Origin: Symsagittifera roscoffensis
Taxonomy: Eukaryota; Xenacoelomorpha; Acoela; Convolutidae
Length of the DNA stretch: 64,000 nt
Reading direction: 5' to 3'
Assembly: GCF_963678635.1 (NCBI RefSeq)
Contig: NC_087071.1
Coordinates: forward strand, 43,821,095-43,885,094
Shown here: positions 23,300 to 35,599 of the stretch, piece by piece
Position numbering within the stretch: position 1 is the first letter of the stretch
How the letters are laid out: each line of letters opens with the position of its first letter
Translations under genes and position numbers: made by a program
The notes under the pieces: model-generated
What the model was told of the DNA's origin: nothing
Seen by the model: the letters and a program-made list of their open reading frames with translations, nothing else
The model's database searches: none

Positions 23300-25705
23300 T
23301 ATGACATGGTGCAGTCAGCGGGATATCAGAACCCGTTGAGTATTCCACCATTTTAGCAGAAGGCATCAATAGAACCACCACTGAAATGGTGAAGGTGGGC
23401 AGTTGTGACGGAGATGGCTGTGTTTGCCAAAGACGGGATAGAGGTAAAATTTTTACTAAGAACAAAACTTCTAGTGTTAGAACCAACTGAAATAATTTAC
23501 AAGATTGAATTCAATAGAGAAACAGAAGCAAAAAAACGTAATGGAGATATCAGAAACCAAGAAAAAAGAGTAACTTGGGAAAACAACGTGATAAAATAAC
23601 AGAGACAAGGGTCTGCTATGCAACAACGTACCCTGGGATGTCGCGGACGCCAAAATAAGAAGCTTTATATTTTTATGCTGGGAGTAGAGGGGCAACGACA
23701 ATTCCAACAGAAGAGAACAAGACTCGACATTCAAACGTCAATTAGAAATATCCGATGCGAATGCTGGAAGATATATTTGTAGTCACAAGATTTTTAGCTT
23801 TTGAACGATACACTTTCATATGTCGGAAGCAACGCAAAAACGAGACGCTGAATAATTCCACGCGAACGTGGTTGAGTTGGCCTCATGGGCCGACTTTGGA
23901 GATAGAGACGATGAATGGGTCCGCGACATGTTCACAGCTCACATGTCAAATGAGAAAATTGCAGAAAGACTGTTGACAGAAACTAGATCCCGACAGGTCG
24001 AGTACGAAAACGCAATCAGGAGAGAGAAAGATATAGAACCAAAAAAAACAATGAAAACAAATCCGTTTGAAGCATCAGCAACCCCAATTGCAACATTTAA
24101 ACAACACGCGGAAGAAGTGGTAGCTCAAATGGAGACCAAATCAACCAAAAGGGCCGGGGAAATCTGTCAGGAGGGCATAATTTTCAGCGGGGAATATAAC
24201 ACGCGTGGTCAATAAATATCAGCAGATGGGCCATAACAAATCGTGCTATAAATGCGGCAGGATATTTGAACCAAACGATTCTCATTCATGCACAGCAAAG
24301 ACATAATCTGCGAGAAACGCGCTGAACGCGGGTATTTTGCAGAAGTGCGCACATCAACAAATGTTAACTATATGCAAGAGACCGGTAGAAATTAACAAAA
24401 CGATGAAGAGGAAGATGCCAAAGTAACGTCATCAAACTGCTGGGAGGAAACTCACAGGACAATTTTCCGTTTTGGCGTTATCAGAAGCGTTTGAAATACT
24501 AAACTCAGTAAACATACAAGAAGAAGACTTAAACGGACATATTGTGAAGATAAAAACGAATTCAGAAAAAATACTTACAATAGCGGATTCAGTAAGTCCA
24601 ATGTCCTTTCTTGAGCATTTCTTGAGGAAGAACGACAAAAAGACTATGCCAAAAGGACCGCTCCGCGATATTCAAATTCTTGAAACCTTGCCTGTAATAA
24701 CGGAAAATATATTGTTCCAAAAGGACGCCTGATATTTGCAGTGGGATCCGGAGGATGGACCATCCAAACGGCACAGTCCACCCTTGTGGATAATCAAAAA
24801 GCATATATCATCGGGCGGAACACTCTACCGAAAATTGGCATCAAATTTATACAGGACAAAGCCAAACACAACCAGATACTAAACACAGATGAAAAAAAAG
24901 AAAGAAGAAATAAAGAAAAAAGCATATAAAAAAAATAACAAATACCTACTATCGAAAAGTTGTTAGTCAAAATTGCACAAATCATCAAAACGGAAGAAAA
25001 ACAAAAAAGACTATTCTCGACACTCGATCTACCTTGAGCAATTTCAAAAATCCCGCTGGATAACGAAACAAGTAACCAATGCAGTTTCAGCTTGATACAG
25101 GTACATACCAGTTCCAAGCGGTTTTTTTTGGCCTCACGGACATGCCAGCTGAGTTTGAAAAAGCTATCGATCTTACACTAACAAAGAGATATGCACGAAC
25201 AGTTATTATATAAGCTGCTAAATAACTAAAGAATAAAAACTTAGCAATTTTGCCGGATAAATGCAAATTTTTATGTGAACAAGTCGAGTGGCTTGGCTGC
25301 AAGATAATCAACTAAAGCACAAAACTGCAAACACGAAAAAAAGAGGCAATACAAAAGCTCTCTACACCGAAAATATTTAAACAAGTAAAAAGCTTCATGG
25401 GGTCAATACATCATCTTACAAGATATGTTCCCAGACTTGCAAAAACAGCATCCACACTACAACTACTACTAAAAAACCCAGACAAACAAAACATAAAATA
25501 TTAGATTGAAAACCGGAATATAGATCCACATTCCATAATATTCTAAAATTCTCATCTGAAATAACTCATCATAAACACTCCAACCAAAACCTAGAAACCT
25601 GATTAGTCTGTGACGCATCCAAATTTGAGCCACGGGGCTGCCTTAGAACAAAACACTGAAAAAGGTTGGGTAGCAATCGCATACGCCTCAAGGTAGAGGG
25701 GACGT
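23300..25705 (+). pseudogene. Degenerate Ty3/gypsy-like retrotransposon
   Basis: Pieces of a gag-pol order appear on the plus strand in changing frames. A gag part at 23868-24215 includes WADFGDRDDEWVRDMF and MSNEKIAERLLTETRS. A zinc-knuckle relic follows at 24249-24300 (CYKCG, then H and C). The end of a retroviral-type aspartic protease region is at 24741-24870 (IIGRNTLPKIGIK). Reverse-transcriptase pieces are at 25097-25190 (YQFQAVFFGLTDMPAEFEKAI) and 25365-25470 (VKSFMGSIHHLTRYVPRLAK). An RNase H start is at 25603-25690, split by a frameshift (VCDASK, then GWVAIAYASR). Catalytic RT motifs, integrase and clear LTRs are missing. It ends abruptly in G-rich sequence. Confidence 0.85.
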
Positions 25706-26055
25706 GGGGGGACTTAGGGCGTTCAAAAAATTCAAATTTTGATTGATATTTTTTGAGGTCGGCCAAGTTGATATTCCGAGAACTCCCAAACTGCTCTAAA
25801 ACGCCGCTGGTTGAAAGTTACTACATATTGACCGCCCCTTGGTGAACGTCTTTGTTCGAGTTTTGCAGGAAGTTGTCAAAAATAGAGTCCTTATTTACAA
25901 AATGTAATCAATTTTCATGGATTTAATGTACAAAAAAAATCCACAATCTTGAAAACAAATGAATTTAGAATCCATTACTTTGTCTAAATGGTTCATGATA
26001 ATCGATTAAGTGAACAACAATTTAATCAACAAAAATCCATTTTAATCAATTTTTT
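25690..26055. repeat. G-rich end and TAATCGATT-type block
   Basis: GAGGGGACGTGGGGGGACTTAG is followed, at 25910-26055, by words such as GATAATCGATTAAG and AATCCATTTTAATC. It is the right-hand partner of 22741-23075. Confidence 0.5.
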
Positions 26056-28560
26056 TTATCCATGAAACTTTGGTGCGGGAGAGAAAAATAGAAAACCAGT
26101 TCAGCTTTGATATAAATTATCGGGGCGAAACGATTGGAACTTAAAATTGGGTTGATTTTACCCAAAAAGGTTCAGACAAAATTTGATGAGCATTTTATTA
26201 GAATTAAAATGGAGCAATTTATTCTAATTTGAATACAAATGATTCGTTTTTTGGCTTTTAAAATGAACCAAAAATTTCTCCAAAACTATCGTTTCAATTG
26301 ATGAAAATAGATATCAAAATGAGCCTCGTATGAAGTCCAATTAAATTTAACGAGGTTGCAATCTACAACAATTTGCGCGCAACGATTCAACGTTTCAACT
26401 TATTTTAAAAAATAAAAATAGTCTACTAAATAGTGAAAAAAGAAACATTTTTGGTTATGATTTAGAAAAAAAGTTTGCTTATACAAAATAGAGATAATTT
26501 TAATCTAAATCAAATTTGTTGGGCTACATAATAGGCCTAAAGTTATAATTTTTTGTCAGTATTTGAACCAGTAATTCTTACGTCGTTTTCGATTGACTAA
26601 AAAAGCCAAAACTGATTCCTTTATATTTTAAAAATTAAAGCAGAGTTTCGCAGAAAAATCTGCATCAGAAAAATCTGTAGCAAGTTTTTTTTAAATTGTT
26701 TTCTGTGAAAAGTTAATCAACTTTGAGAAAAGCGAATTTAACATTTGAAATCTCTTTAGTTTGTCCAGATATATTAAATATGCGATGTCTAATGAAATAG
26801 AAAATTAGTTTCATTAGGTTCCTTTTACGGTTTTTCTGTACTGAAAATTTTTCATGTGACTGGAAAAAGCTGCAGCTTTTTTTCCAGCTATTTTTAGTTT
26901 TACTATCTCAAAAAAGCTAATCGAAAGTCGTTAGACAGTTTGGACGTTTGAAGTCGTTAGACAGTTTTAGTATGAGGTGGGGAGAACGAAATTGTTCTAA
27001 ATGATCCAAGAAAAGCCTTGATGATCAAACATTTTTAAATAATTGAAAATAGAGAAATAAGTTTAAAATTAAGGTCCAAGGATAACCTTGAGGATCTGAA
27101 TCAGCGAAAATTGAGGTTGTTACAAAACAAGGATAGCCTTGACAATATTTATGTTTAACGTTTAAATTTAGAGAAAATTTATAGTTTTAAGAAAGGATTG
27201 ATTTAAAGGTTGAAGATTTAAATAATTTTAATTTCTGTGTGATTGTGGTTATGTTTTAGATCAAAGAACCAGGAAGATTAATTTGTGCGAGGTTAAAGAT
27301 ATTGGTCCTTTAGAAGCAAGAAATTTTTATAAATGTAATGAAAATTACTTTAAGTTGATTTACTTACTAATTTTTGTATTTTTTATTCAATTAATTTTCA
27401 ATTAACAAAAGTTTTAAAATAACTGCAGATTTGTCGGAAATTAACGACATTTGCATCTTTTTATCAGTCGTTAAAATTTTATATATTACTGGTTATACAT
27501 CAATGAGAGGTATATGGCTTGCAAATATCTTACTGCTCCAAATAATTTTTTTCATGTTGGTGAATGAAAATGTACTGCCTTGATAATCTTGTAGAAAAGT
27601 AATCGTTGCAGCCTGCTTTTTTCGTTTCACGATGGTATTGATTAGACTTATTGAGACGTGGAGGTGAATTTTCAAAAATTGTTAACTTTTTTGTATTTTG
27701 TGTTTGGATCTTAGATCTTATGTTTATTTTGATTTTGCTAATTCTAATTTTGTTGAGGTTTTTGTTCGAGACTTTTGGTTGCACCAGTTGAGTTTATGTC
27801 CTGGGTGGCTTATTCAAAGATTAATTTTTTTTTCGGCCGGATAGATTCGTGCAACTTGTTAGTCTAATACCGATCTTAATCTTACTCTTATATCTTAGAT
27901 CTAGTGTATACTGGTATTTGCTAGATACGATATCAGGAACTGTTCTGAAGAAGAAAATTTGTTTGCTAAGTTATATTTATTCTGTTCTGTTGCTGAGATT
28001 TTGAATAGTTTCAGCTATACAATTTACTGTAAGTCTTAGTTATGGATCATGATTGGTTGGTAAGAAATATTTTTTGCAGAGATAGTTTTATCAATAATAT
28101 AATTGAATAAAACACTAGCTTTATACTGGGTCCACGTGCTCAAGGTCAGCCAGTGATGTTGCCAACAATGTGGTTTTAATATAATTTTACTGCCATTAGT
28201 ACATACCCGGGTGCCACATAGACTTGTGATATCAGATATCTTGTTTTGGGCAAGTAAAAGTTGAGAAGCCTCCAACATCCACACACAGCTGTTCGGCTGA
28301 AATCAAACAAACTGATCAGAAACAAGGTTGCTTATCAGCTCTAATTGACGGAATACGTTTTCAAAAAAGCCTTCATTGCCTAGTCTATCTGAGTCATTTT
28401 TTTAAGTCTGTATATTGTTTTAGAAATCATAAAGAGGCTTTTTAATTTTCAGGCATATTGATTGGTAATAGTTTACTTTTTTGGTCCCTAGCAGAAACCG
28501 AGGTACAGTATGTGGCTAATTCTAACAGTAAGTATTTGTATTTTCTATATTGCGGTCGAA
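26056..28560. other. No recognisable gene
   Basis: AT-rich sequence. Small duplications are visible: AAGTCGTTAGACAGTTT twice at 26925-26965, and AAGGATAACCTTGAGGATC-like words at 27010-27140. Short frames carry no convincing family motif. Confidence 0.5.
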
Positions 28561-28565
28561 GCGTA

Positions 28566-28640
28566 TCTAGTTAGTCTAGCGGGTACGAATCCGGTTATCA
28601 ACCCCATGGCGTAGATTCATACGCCGTGCTGGCTCTTCTT
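28566..28640 (+). repeat. tRNA-like SINE head (possible)
   Basis: TTAGTCTAGCGGGTA resembles a pol III A box, and GTAGATTCATACGCC about 40 nt later resembles a weak B box. A T-rich stretch follows. The cloverleaf does not close properly, so this is a SINE-like relic and not a tRNA gene. Confidence 0.35.
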
Positions 28641-29639
28641 TTTAGAAAATGGGTGGAACCAATAATCTAAACTGGTTTTGTCACGGGACCAAACAGGTAA
28701 ACTAGTACCCATTATTTTTGCTAAGCAAAATTAAAACATTTTTTTTTACAAAAAAGAAGACTAACCTAATGTTTTTGAACAAAAGACAATGGATTATTTT
28801 TATAATCTCTGAAAGCCTTCGTCAAAATCAAATTGAAAAACTACAAATCGAAACATCTTTATTTCAGCATTTTCTTCGGAAATAGGAGTGTTGGAAATTT
28901 TCTGAGAAAATATTCACTGAGAAAAGTTTTGCCTTTTATTTAAATGAAAAATTTTCAAAAACGACTTTCAAATCCAGCATCCTAGCTCAATGATATATTA
29001 CTTTCAGGATCAAATTTATCAGAAACTATTTGAGAAGGATAACATTTAAAGCATATAAGAAAATTTAAATTGTCAACGTCCATTCCATAAAATAGAAAAA
29101 TTGAAACAAAACTGAATTTTAATATTCAATTTTCAAGAGTAAAAGAATCAAGAATACGTGTTTTTACGTAAGTATACAGAAGGTTCGGACTATGGTTTGT
29201 TTGTCCATTGGTTTTTCGGAGTTGTTTTAGTTCATTTCTTGCAATTTTTTTGTTATTTGTGGGGGATGGGTTGACTTGAATACTAAATTGTAACAAACTA
29301 CCAAAAACAAATTTTGAAAAAATTAACAAATAATTCTAAATGAATAAAAATTCGGAGCAAAAAATTGAGTAATTTCAGATACCGTGAAACTAATAAACTG
29401 AGCTGAGCAATTTAAATTACATGCAACTTATAAGCAGACTGATATTCACAAGACTATTGCGTGTTCATTTCTAATAAAAATGAAAAATGTTCGTGATAGA
29501 CTGAAACTTTATGCTGTTTCTTTTTTCAAAATCTGTGCGCTGTTCACATATGACATTTGCATTAATTTTGCTTCAATTTTCATTTTTAAAGGCTTAACTG
29601 ATCTAATGTGAAGTTTGGTTTTAGTTTGAACTCAGAACA

Positions 29640-29706
29640 AAGATTTAAAAAGCTGAGGGTAGAAAAAGATTTAAAAAGCTGAGGGTAGAAGCTGAGGGTA
29701 GAAAAG
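29640..29706 (+). repeat. Short tandem repeat
   Basis: AGATTTAAAAAGCTGAGGGTAGAAA occurs twice, then AGCTGAGGGTAGAAA once more. Confidence 0.85.
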
Positions 29707-29744
29707 GCTCGCAAAATTTAACAACAACTCGCACCACTACCCGG

Positions 29745-30715
29745 GTTGACCTCCATACACCGAAAATGGTTATCATACAATTCCATACATCAAGTGTATG
29801 GAAAAAACGCTTGTCATACAATTTTCATACAATTTTGAAAAATGATAGAAGAAAGGTTTAAACTAATTTCTGCGGCTGTTTGATTCTAATAAAACAGTCG
29901 GGTGATGAAAAAATTGAGGTTTTTGTTTTTTGAAAAAAACCTTGATCATACAATTCCCATATATGGAAATTGTATGATAAGCATTTTTTTCATTATTGAT
30001 AAAGTTTTCAGAAATCTTTTGAAAAGGTTTTTTAAGAAGCTGTATAAAATAGAAAAGCGGCTTTGGCTCAAGGTAGGTTGTTTTTTCTGCGAAAACAGCA
30101 TTTCAGTTTGGAATGAAAAAAATGCTTATCATACAATTCCCATATATGGAAATTGTATGATAAGCACTTTTTTTCATCATTGATAAAGTTTTCAGAAATC
30201 TTTTTAAAAGGTTTGTTGAGTAGCTATATATGTGTCAAAAGCGTTTTTGGCTCAATGTAAGTTTTTTTTCAGCGAAAACAGCATTTCAGTTTGGAATGAA
30301 AAAAACGCTTATCATACAATTCCCATATATGAAAATTGTACGATAAGCAATTTTTTCATCATTGATAAAGTTTACAGAAATCTTTTGAAAAGGTTTGTTA
30401 AGAAGCTGTATATGTGTCAAAAGCGTTTTTTGCTCAGTGTAAGTTTTTTTTTCATCGAAAACAGCAATTCAATTTGGAATGAAAAAAATACTTATCATGC
30501 AATATGGAAATTGTAAAATTGAATGTTAACAAATTTTCTATTAAAAAAAATTCGGAAATGCTCTGAAAACAATGTTCAAATGAAATAATAGCGTTCATTG
30601 TTCAATAGAAGTGCTTTGGACGTCAAAAATCAGATGCCATTTTGGAATGAAAAAAATGCTCATAATACAATTCTCATATATGAAATTTGTATGATAATCA
30701 TTTTTTCCATAAGAG
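29745..30715 (+). repeat. Tandem array of ~180 bp units, each carrying a palindrome
   Basis: Units start near 29937, 30117, 30298, 30482 and 30655, the last two partial. Each unit contains a 40 bp palindrome with arms like GCTTATCATACAATT and AATTGTATGATAAGC around CCCATATATGG, then a spacer with AAAGTTTTCAGAAATCTTTT and GAAAACAGCATTTCAGTTTGGAATG. Because the period is a multiple of three, long frames persist across it, but these are a by-product of the array. A looser half-unit with the same arms (29760-29850) begins the array beside CCGGGTTGACC. Confidence 0.95.
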
Positions 30716-30771
30716 CAAAGTTTTTTTTAAAGCTTCCTAAAAAAATTTATGAAACAACTGCATCTTTAGGC

Positions 30772-30930
30772 TGGACGTAAGGCAGTTGTCTTTAATAATT
30801 TTGGTCAGCGGTCGATTCCCGGCCTGTCCTTTCTTTTTTTTTGGTGTCTGACATTGAAATTTTTTTCGGGGGAAAAATTGGTTAGTCGGCTTTTAGTTTG
30901 ACGGCCTATGTTTTGTCGACTTAACTGGCA
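30772..30930 (+). repeat. tRNA-derived SINE-like element
   Basis: GCGGTCGATTCCCGGCC (30807-30823) is a good pol III B-box context. A T-run follows, then a body GTCGGCTTTTAGTTTGACGG and CCTATGTTTTGTCGACTTA, which is shared with the element at 60767-60920. The A-box side is degenerate. Confidence 0.5.
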
Positions 30931-32290
30931 CCCGAAATTGTTTTGCGGCGTATCCAGTTTTCAACGTATTCTCAGGCGTCGCTGATTAATTCCTGTAGTT
31001 TTTTAAATTACCAAACTGACTTGTATACTTTCCGTTCTTTTTTTCGCTTTTTTTTATTCGGCCTAAATGATTCGGGCTCTTACTTTGTCTGCTCACCAAA
31101 ATTATTCTGCTTTAGCATAAGGATACAATTTATTTTAATTAAATAAGGTCGGCTAGTAGTATAAAAGTTAAAAGTTCAAATTTTTTAACCGCTCAAAACT
31201 TTTATGCCACAATTTCAGATTTTGATCATATTAATTTAAATCTAACCATGTGATGTCGTTTTGGTGAATGCTTTAAAATGCTAAAAGCGTGTTTTTAGTA
31301 GTGATTTTATTTCTCGTTTGTTTTCAAAATTGAAATTTTGGCATTTAAAGGAAAAATCTGATTTTTTTTGACAACCAATTTTTTTGGCACTTTTGTTTTC
31401 GGATCAATTGACGTCAACTTTTGTTTTCGGATCAACCATAATTTTTGGCTTAATGGACCTCAACACAGATGCACTTTCCATCCATAGGTGAAAAAAAACA
31501 TATGATGCCTCTAACGCAATAGATTATTGGCCGAAAATCTATTCAGTCGAAAAAAAACAAGACAAAAGAAAAAGCCGAAATAAAAACAAAAAGAAACTAA
31601 GACAACTAAAAAAAATATTAAATCCGTCTCACGCATAAATTACACACAAATAGAAAAATTCGGTTTCATAAACGGAGCAAAATCAATTTCTTATACCGAT
31701 GAAATTCAGACCGAAACCAATAATACTAAACAAAAATTAAATTAAAAAAGCCAAAAAAAGATACAAAAAATCAAGACTATTAAAAAGTTGTCAAGTCCCC
31801 CTCCGACGTAAACGTGATTAACAACAAGATTTTTTTGTTACCCTTGCGGTAAGCTAGTGTATTGTAATCGGAAACTAGGGCTTTTCCAGTCAAAAAAATT
31901 TAGGCACAGGACACTTTATTTCATCTCGTCTCATTCCCGGCAAGGCTCTGTTAGCAAGAGAATTACCACTTATTTTTTCTTCATCTTAGCTCATTATGCG
32001 ATTTTTTTTGTTGGTTGTAATTTTACCAACTTGATTTGGTAATATAAGTAATCCTTGAAGTAAAAAACTCAAAAAATGACTTCATTAAAAAGAGTAAAAA
32101 CAACATTAAGCATAACACTTGGTTTGAATAACTGAAATAGAAAAATAATTATAAAATTTCTTTTAATATAAAGAGTGAATTAGGATCGGCAGATAGAACA
32201 CTCACAATTTGCAAAAAAAGTGCATGAGTTTATAAAGTAAAAAATTGAGTTTTTTCAAAAAACTCCAATGAATATAAAGATAAGGAAAGA
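30931..32290. other. No recognisable gene
   Basis: AT-rich sequence. Words near 31440-31810 (CAAGTCCCCCTCCGACG, TCACGCATAAATTAC) look like a reversed, decayed relative of the repeats at 35600-36110. Confidence 0.45.
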
Positions 32291-32296
32291 GGGCGT

Positions 32297-33190
32297 TCAA
32301 AGCTGATCACAATAAGAGATAACAAAATAGTTGGTTAGTCTTGGTGCGCGAACAAAAAAATTAATGTCTGACTTGAATTTGTGAAATTTTTGGTTGTCGA
32401 AAAAATTGTTTCCACTTGATCGTGTTGTAAGAGACCAGGATTTGGGTTGAGAATTTTGGCATGTTTCTCTTTTCTTATTTACAATTTTCCATAGGAAATC
32501 GAGATCTGCTCGAGTAACTTGAAAACAAATTGGTAGCAAAATAGTATATGTAAAGTGGTGTTGTAATCATCACAATGGTAAATCCAACGGACTACTTCAT
32601 CTGAAAACTTTCCATTTTGCGTAAACTAGAAATAAGAGGCAACTAAACATGGGAACAGTAAAGTAAAACAGACAAAATCAATGATTGTCGAAGTTTTTTG
32701 CGACTAACAGAATGTTGGTACAGTTCTGCGAATGAAATTGAACAATTATGAACATTTCGCAACTTGTTCTATCAATGTGATTTGACCAGTTCAAGTTAAT
32801 GGATATTAACTTACCAAGATCTTTGATATCATTAATTTGCTCAAGAAATGATTCAATCAAATGAAATGATGTATCTTGAATTGATTCAAACATAGCATCT
32901 TCGACTATGAAGGGTGAAATTTAAGACCAATTAATTGTGTAACAGTTAAAAGACTATCAATGTCGTTCTGGATTAAAATGGAATTTGTAGTTTTTGGTAA
33001 AAATTTTCTTTCGTCGCTGTATGCAAAAATTATACCGTTAATCACAAAGTCGGGAAAATCATTTATAAATAATATGAAAAAAGAGGCCCCAAAACACTTC
33101 CTTCAGGAGCACCTGAATTTACCTTGATAGTGCTCGAAAAATCATAGTTCGTTCTAACAAATTGATAATGGTATGAGAGATAATAAAGGT
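32297..33190 (-). pseudogene. LINE (non-LTR) reverse-transcriptase fragment
   Basis: Read from 33190 downward on the minus strand, the pieces follow the order of a Jockey/CR1-type reverse transcriptase. SGAPEGSVLGPLF comes first, then after a frameshift a relic of the catalytic box (FAYSDERKFL, where the active box would have two Asp), then KDLGKLISINLNWSNHID. Finally, in the 32539-32297 frame, comes the C-terminal part with FDNQKFHKFKSDINFFVRAP. Stops and frameshifts separate the pieces, and the 5' half of the element is absent, as expected of an old 5'-truncated insertion. Confidence 0.8.
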
Positions 33191-33561
33191 ATTAATCGGA
33201 TATTAACTAATTAATTTGAGAATGAGTTAAAATTGTAAATTCAAACGAACGTTTTCCTACAATTTGTGCATCTTCAGGTTTTAAAAATTCTAAACTATCT
33301 GTACAAAATGATCAAAGATCATAAAAAGTGTCACACACATCATTATTTCAAAATTGTAAAAATTCAACCAATCAAAACTTCACAAATATCACTGAAATTA
33401 TGTAACAACTATTATGTAACATTTTAAAACATTTTGTCACAAATTTCTGAGAGTTTTCTTCATTTTTATTTTCACATTTTCGTTTTGTGGCTAATTTTAA
33501 TGCTAACATGTAAGTTGTTTCAAAATTTTGTTGTTTTAGCCAGTATTTTTCGATTCTGGAA

Positions 33562-35450
33562 CTATAGCCTTAGTGTCAGCTCCCTACTTCTAAACTCGTC
33601 GCGCGTGTTAATTGCCGGTCTCTTTTTCCTAATGTGCAGCGCCTCTAATGTAAGTAACTTGATGCTGCTGGACGCCCGGTCGAATATTTTCCAATTAAAC
33701 TCAGACTTACCACTCTCACTACCACACTGCCTTATATGCTGTCCAACTGGGGTATCCTCTTTTCGGTGTTCCTCAATCCTTGTGGTGAGATGTCGGACCG
33801 TCTGGCCAACCTAGATGGATTTGCACCCACAACATTCAAGTCTGTACACCACTTTTGATTTCAGTTCACTGGAACAGGAGGATTTTAGAGACCATCAAGA
33901 TGGGTTGTGAATCACTGCTATAATCACAGGGCTTCTTTTTCTCAGCCATGTTCTTTTTGTTTTTGCCCTCGCTGATGATTTTTTCAAGGACATGGGATGC
34001 CACCCGCGACGACCAACTTTCTGTATATTGGTTATCCAACTACTGCTCACGGTTGATTTTCATGGCTTTATCATATTCTTCCCATGTTGAGTCACTGCGG
34101 AAAACCCAAAAACCCGGTGAACAGTTCCTTCAGTCACACTTCTCTTGTACTGAAGGGGGCGCAGCTTCTAAAAACACGGTGAACAGTTCCTTCAGTCACA
34201 CTTCTCTTGCACTGAAGGGGGGCGCAGGTTTTTGATACCACCCACAGCTAATTTTCCTGCTTTTGTGAATTCTAATTTGTAAATCCAAAAATGCCAAAAC
34301 TCCGTTTGTGTTTGGTGTCCCTATTGTGAACTGTAAATTTGGATGTAGTAAGTTTGCAGCCCATAGCATTTTTTCGGGATCACCCTTCACTGTTCTCACT
34401 ATATCATCAACATAACGGAGAAATAACTTAGCTAGTTGCCCTGACTTGTTTTTCTCTCTTATTGCGATGCATTTTCTGCAGTACCAGACGGTTTCACTTA
34501 TATTTCGATACTCATCATCTGATATATCACAGCATTTTACGTGATACCAGTTCAAACAGCATTCACATTCTACACCTTTTGACCTGTACGTGACTTTCTT
34601 ATTGCACTCGGGACAAATTCCGTGAAGATCTTTCTCGGGCAAAAACATTTCGGGAATATCCCTCGATAGTGCAGTTTCGTACAGCTTCAGCCAAAGATTT
34701 GCTAAAATAACGGCAAGAGATGCCCCCATTGCCAAACCATCTTTCTTAACGTACCATGTTTCATTGCACTTGAAATGGACTTGACTAACTGCCATGTTCA
34801 ACACTCTCTTCATGGTTTTCCTAGCAATTGATGGTGGTTCATCTTGCTCGTACAGTTTTCTCAGAGCTATGTCTATCGTTTTTTTCAGTTGAACATTTGT
34901 GTACAGACTCTTCACATCTAGAGATATCAAGTTTTCATTGGGCTCAAAATTAGTGCTCTCTAAGATTTCTCTCGCATCTAGTGAGTTGGTCTCGACGTTT
35001 GCGCCCTCAATTTTCTCCAAAAATTTTGCAAGAACCTTGTTCAAGTTATAATAAGAGCTACCAGGCAAGGAGAGGACCGGTCTTAATGGGGTATTCACAT
35101 TATGCACTTTCGCCAACCCATAAAGCATGGCGGGCTGCCCCCAGTAGACCTCATCCTTGTGTAGAGACTCTCACTTATTTCATCTTTTTTTCCTCATAGC
35201 CAACAACTCCTTTTTGATGTCTCTTTCTATCTTCAAAACAATCGCATCACTTGTTCCTTTACTTTTGCTGAATTGATGTGAATCTACTGAATCCGACATG
35301 TAAATTAATTTGGTATCAAAATTGAGTAGACGGTAAAAAATTGGTAAGGAACGGAAATACATAGCAGGGAACATAATCGAATATCTTTTGAATATCAAAA
35401 AAAACAGATAAATAGGGAATGTTTTCATCTCTACAGTTGTATATTGCATC
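33562..35450 (-). pseudogene. Penelope-like retroelement with PHD-type finger, degenerate
   Basis: Minus strand. The intact core (35128-34196, 310 codons) starts with MLYGLAKVHN and LRPVLSLPGSSYYNLNKVLA, has SLDVKSLYTNV, then GLAMGASLAVILANLWLKLYE, then a cysteine-rich finger of C4HC3 pattern (CPEC, CECC, WYHVKC, WYCRKC), then the catalytic box FLRYVDDIVRT and FLDLQIRIH. Downstream the frame breaks at a duplicated 62 bp block (34110-34235). Remains of the connector follow (KRSVTEGTVHRVF), then a C-terminal GIY-YIG nuclease region from about 33855 to 33562 (VVYRLECCGCKSI, then a stop, then VGQTVRHLTTRIEEHR). The stop replaces the tyrosine of the second nuclease motif. Upstream of 35128 a short, shifted frame (35340-35180) may be the N-terminal part. 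The RT N-terminus is truncated. Confidence 0.85.
34108..34235. repeat. 62 bp tandem duplication inside the Penelope-like element
   Basis: GGTGAACAGTTCCTTCAGTC and the following CTTCTCTTG..ACTGAAGGGGG occur twice, about 62 bp apart, in the coding region between reverse transcriptase and nuclease. One copy shifts the frame and ends the long reading frame. Confidence 0.9.
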
Positions 35451-35599
35451 TAAATAAGCCAGTAATTGAGTAGTCGTGCTTCTGATTTTCACGAAGCCCT
35501 GTTATTCTTCCTTCATCAATAAAATAATTTTATGCTATATGAAATCAAATAAAACACGCTCAAATCGAATTGATAGATTAAGCAAAATACTTATTGGTC

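Noticed and set aside
28450-28532. Possible Copia-type RNase H remnant (LLFWSLAETEVQYVA)
   Set aside because: A resemblance over about 20 residues only, with no other pol domain around it in either strand.
29902-30516. Long reading frames with a repeating IPIYGNCMIS peptide
   Set aside because: They are produced by a tandem DNA repeat whose period is close to a multiple of three. The repeated peptide is the translation of a palindrome, and the frame fails in other units.
29745-30715. CRISPR array
   Set aside because: Repeats are long and contiguous without unique spacers, in a eukaryotic genome.
33434-33814. 126-codon plus-strand frame rich in Ser, Leu and Cys
   Set aside because: It is the antisense of the GIY-YIG part of the Penelope-like element.
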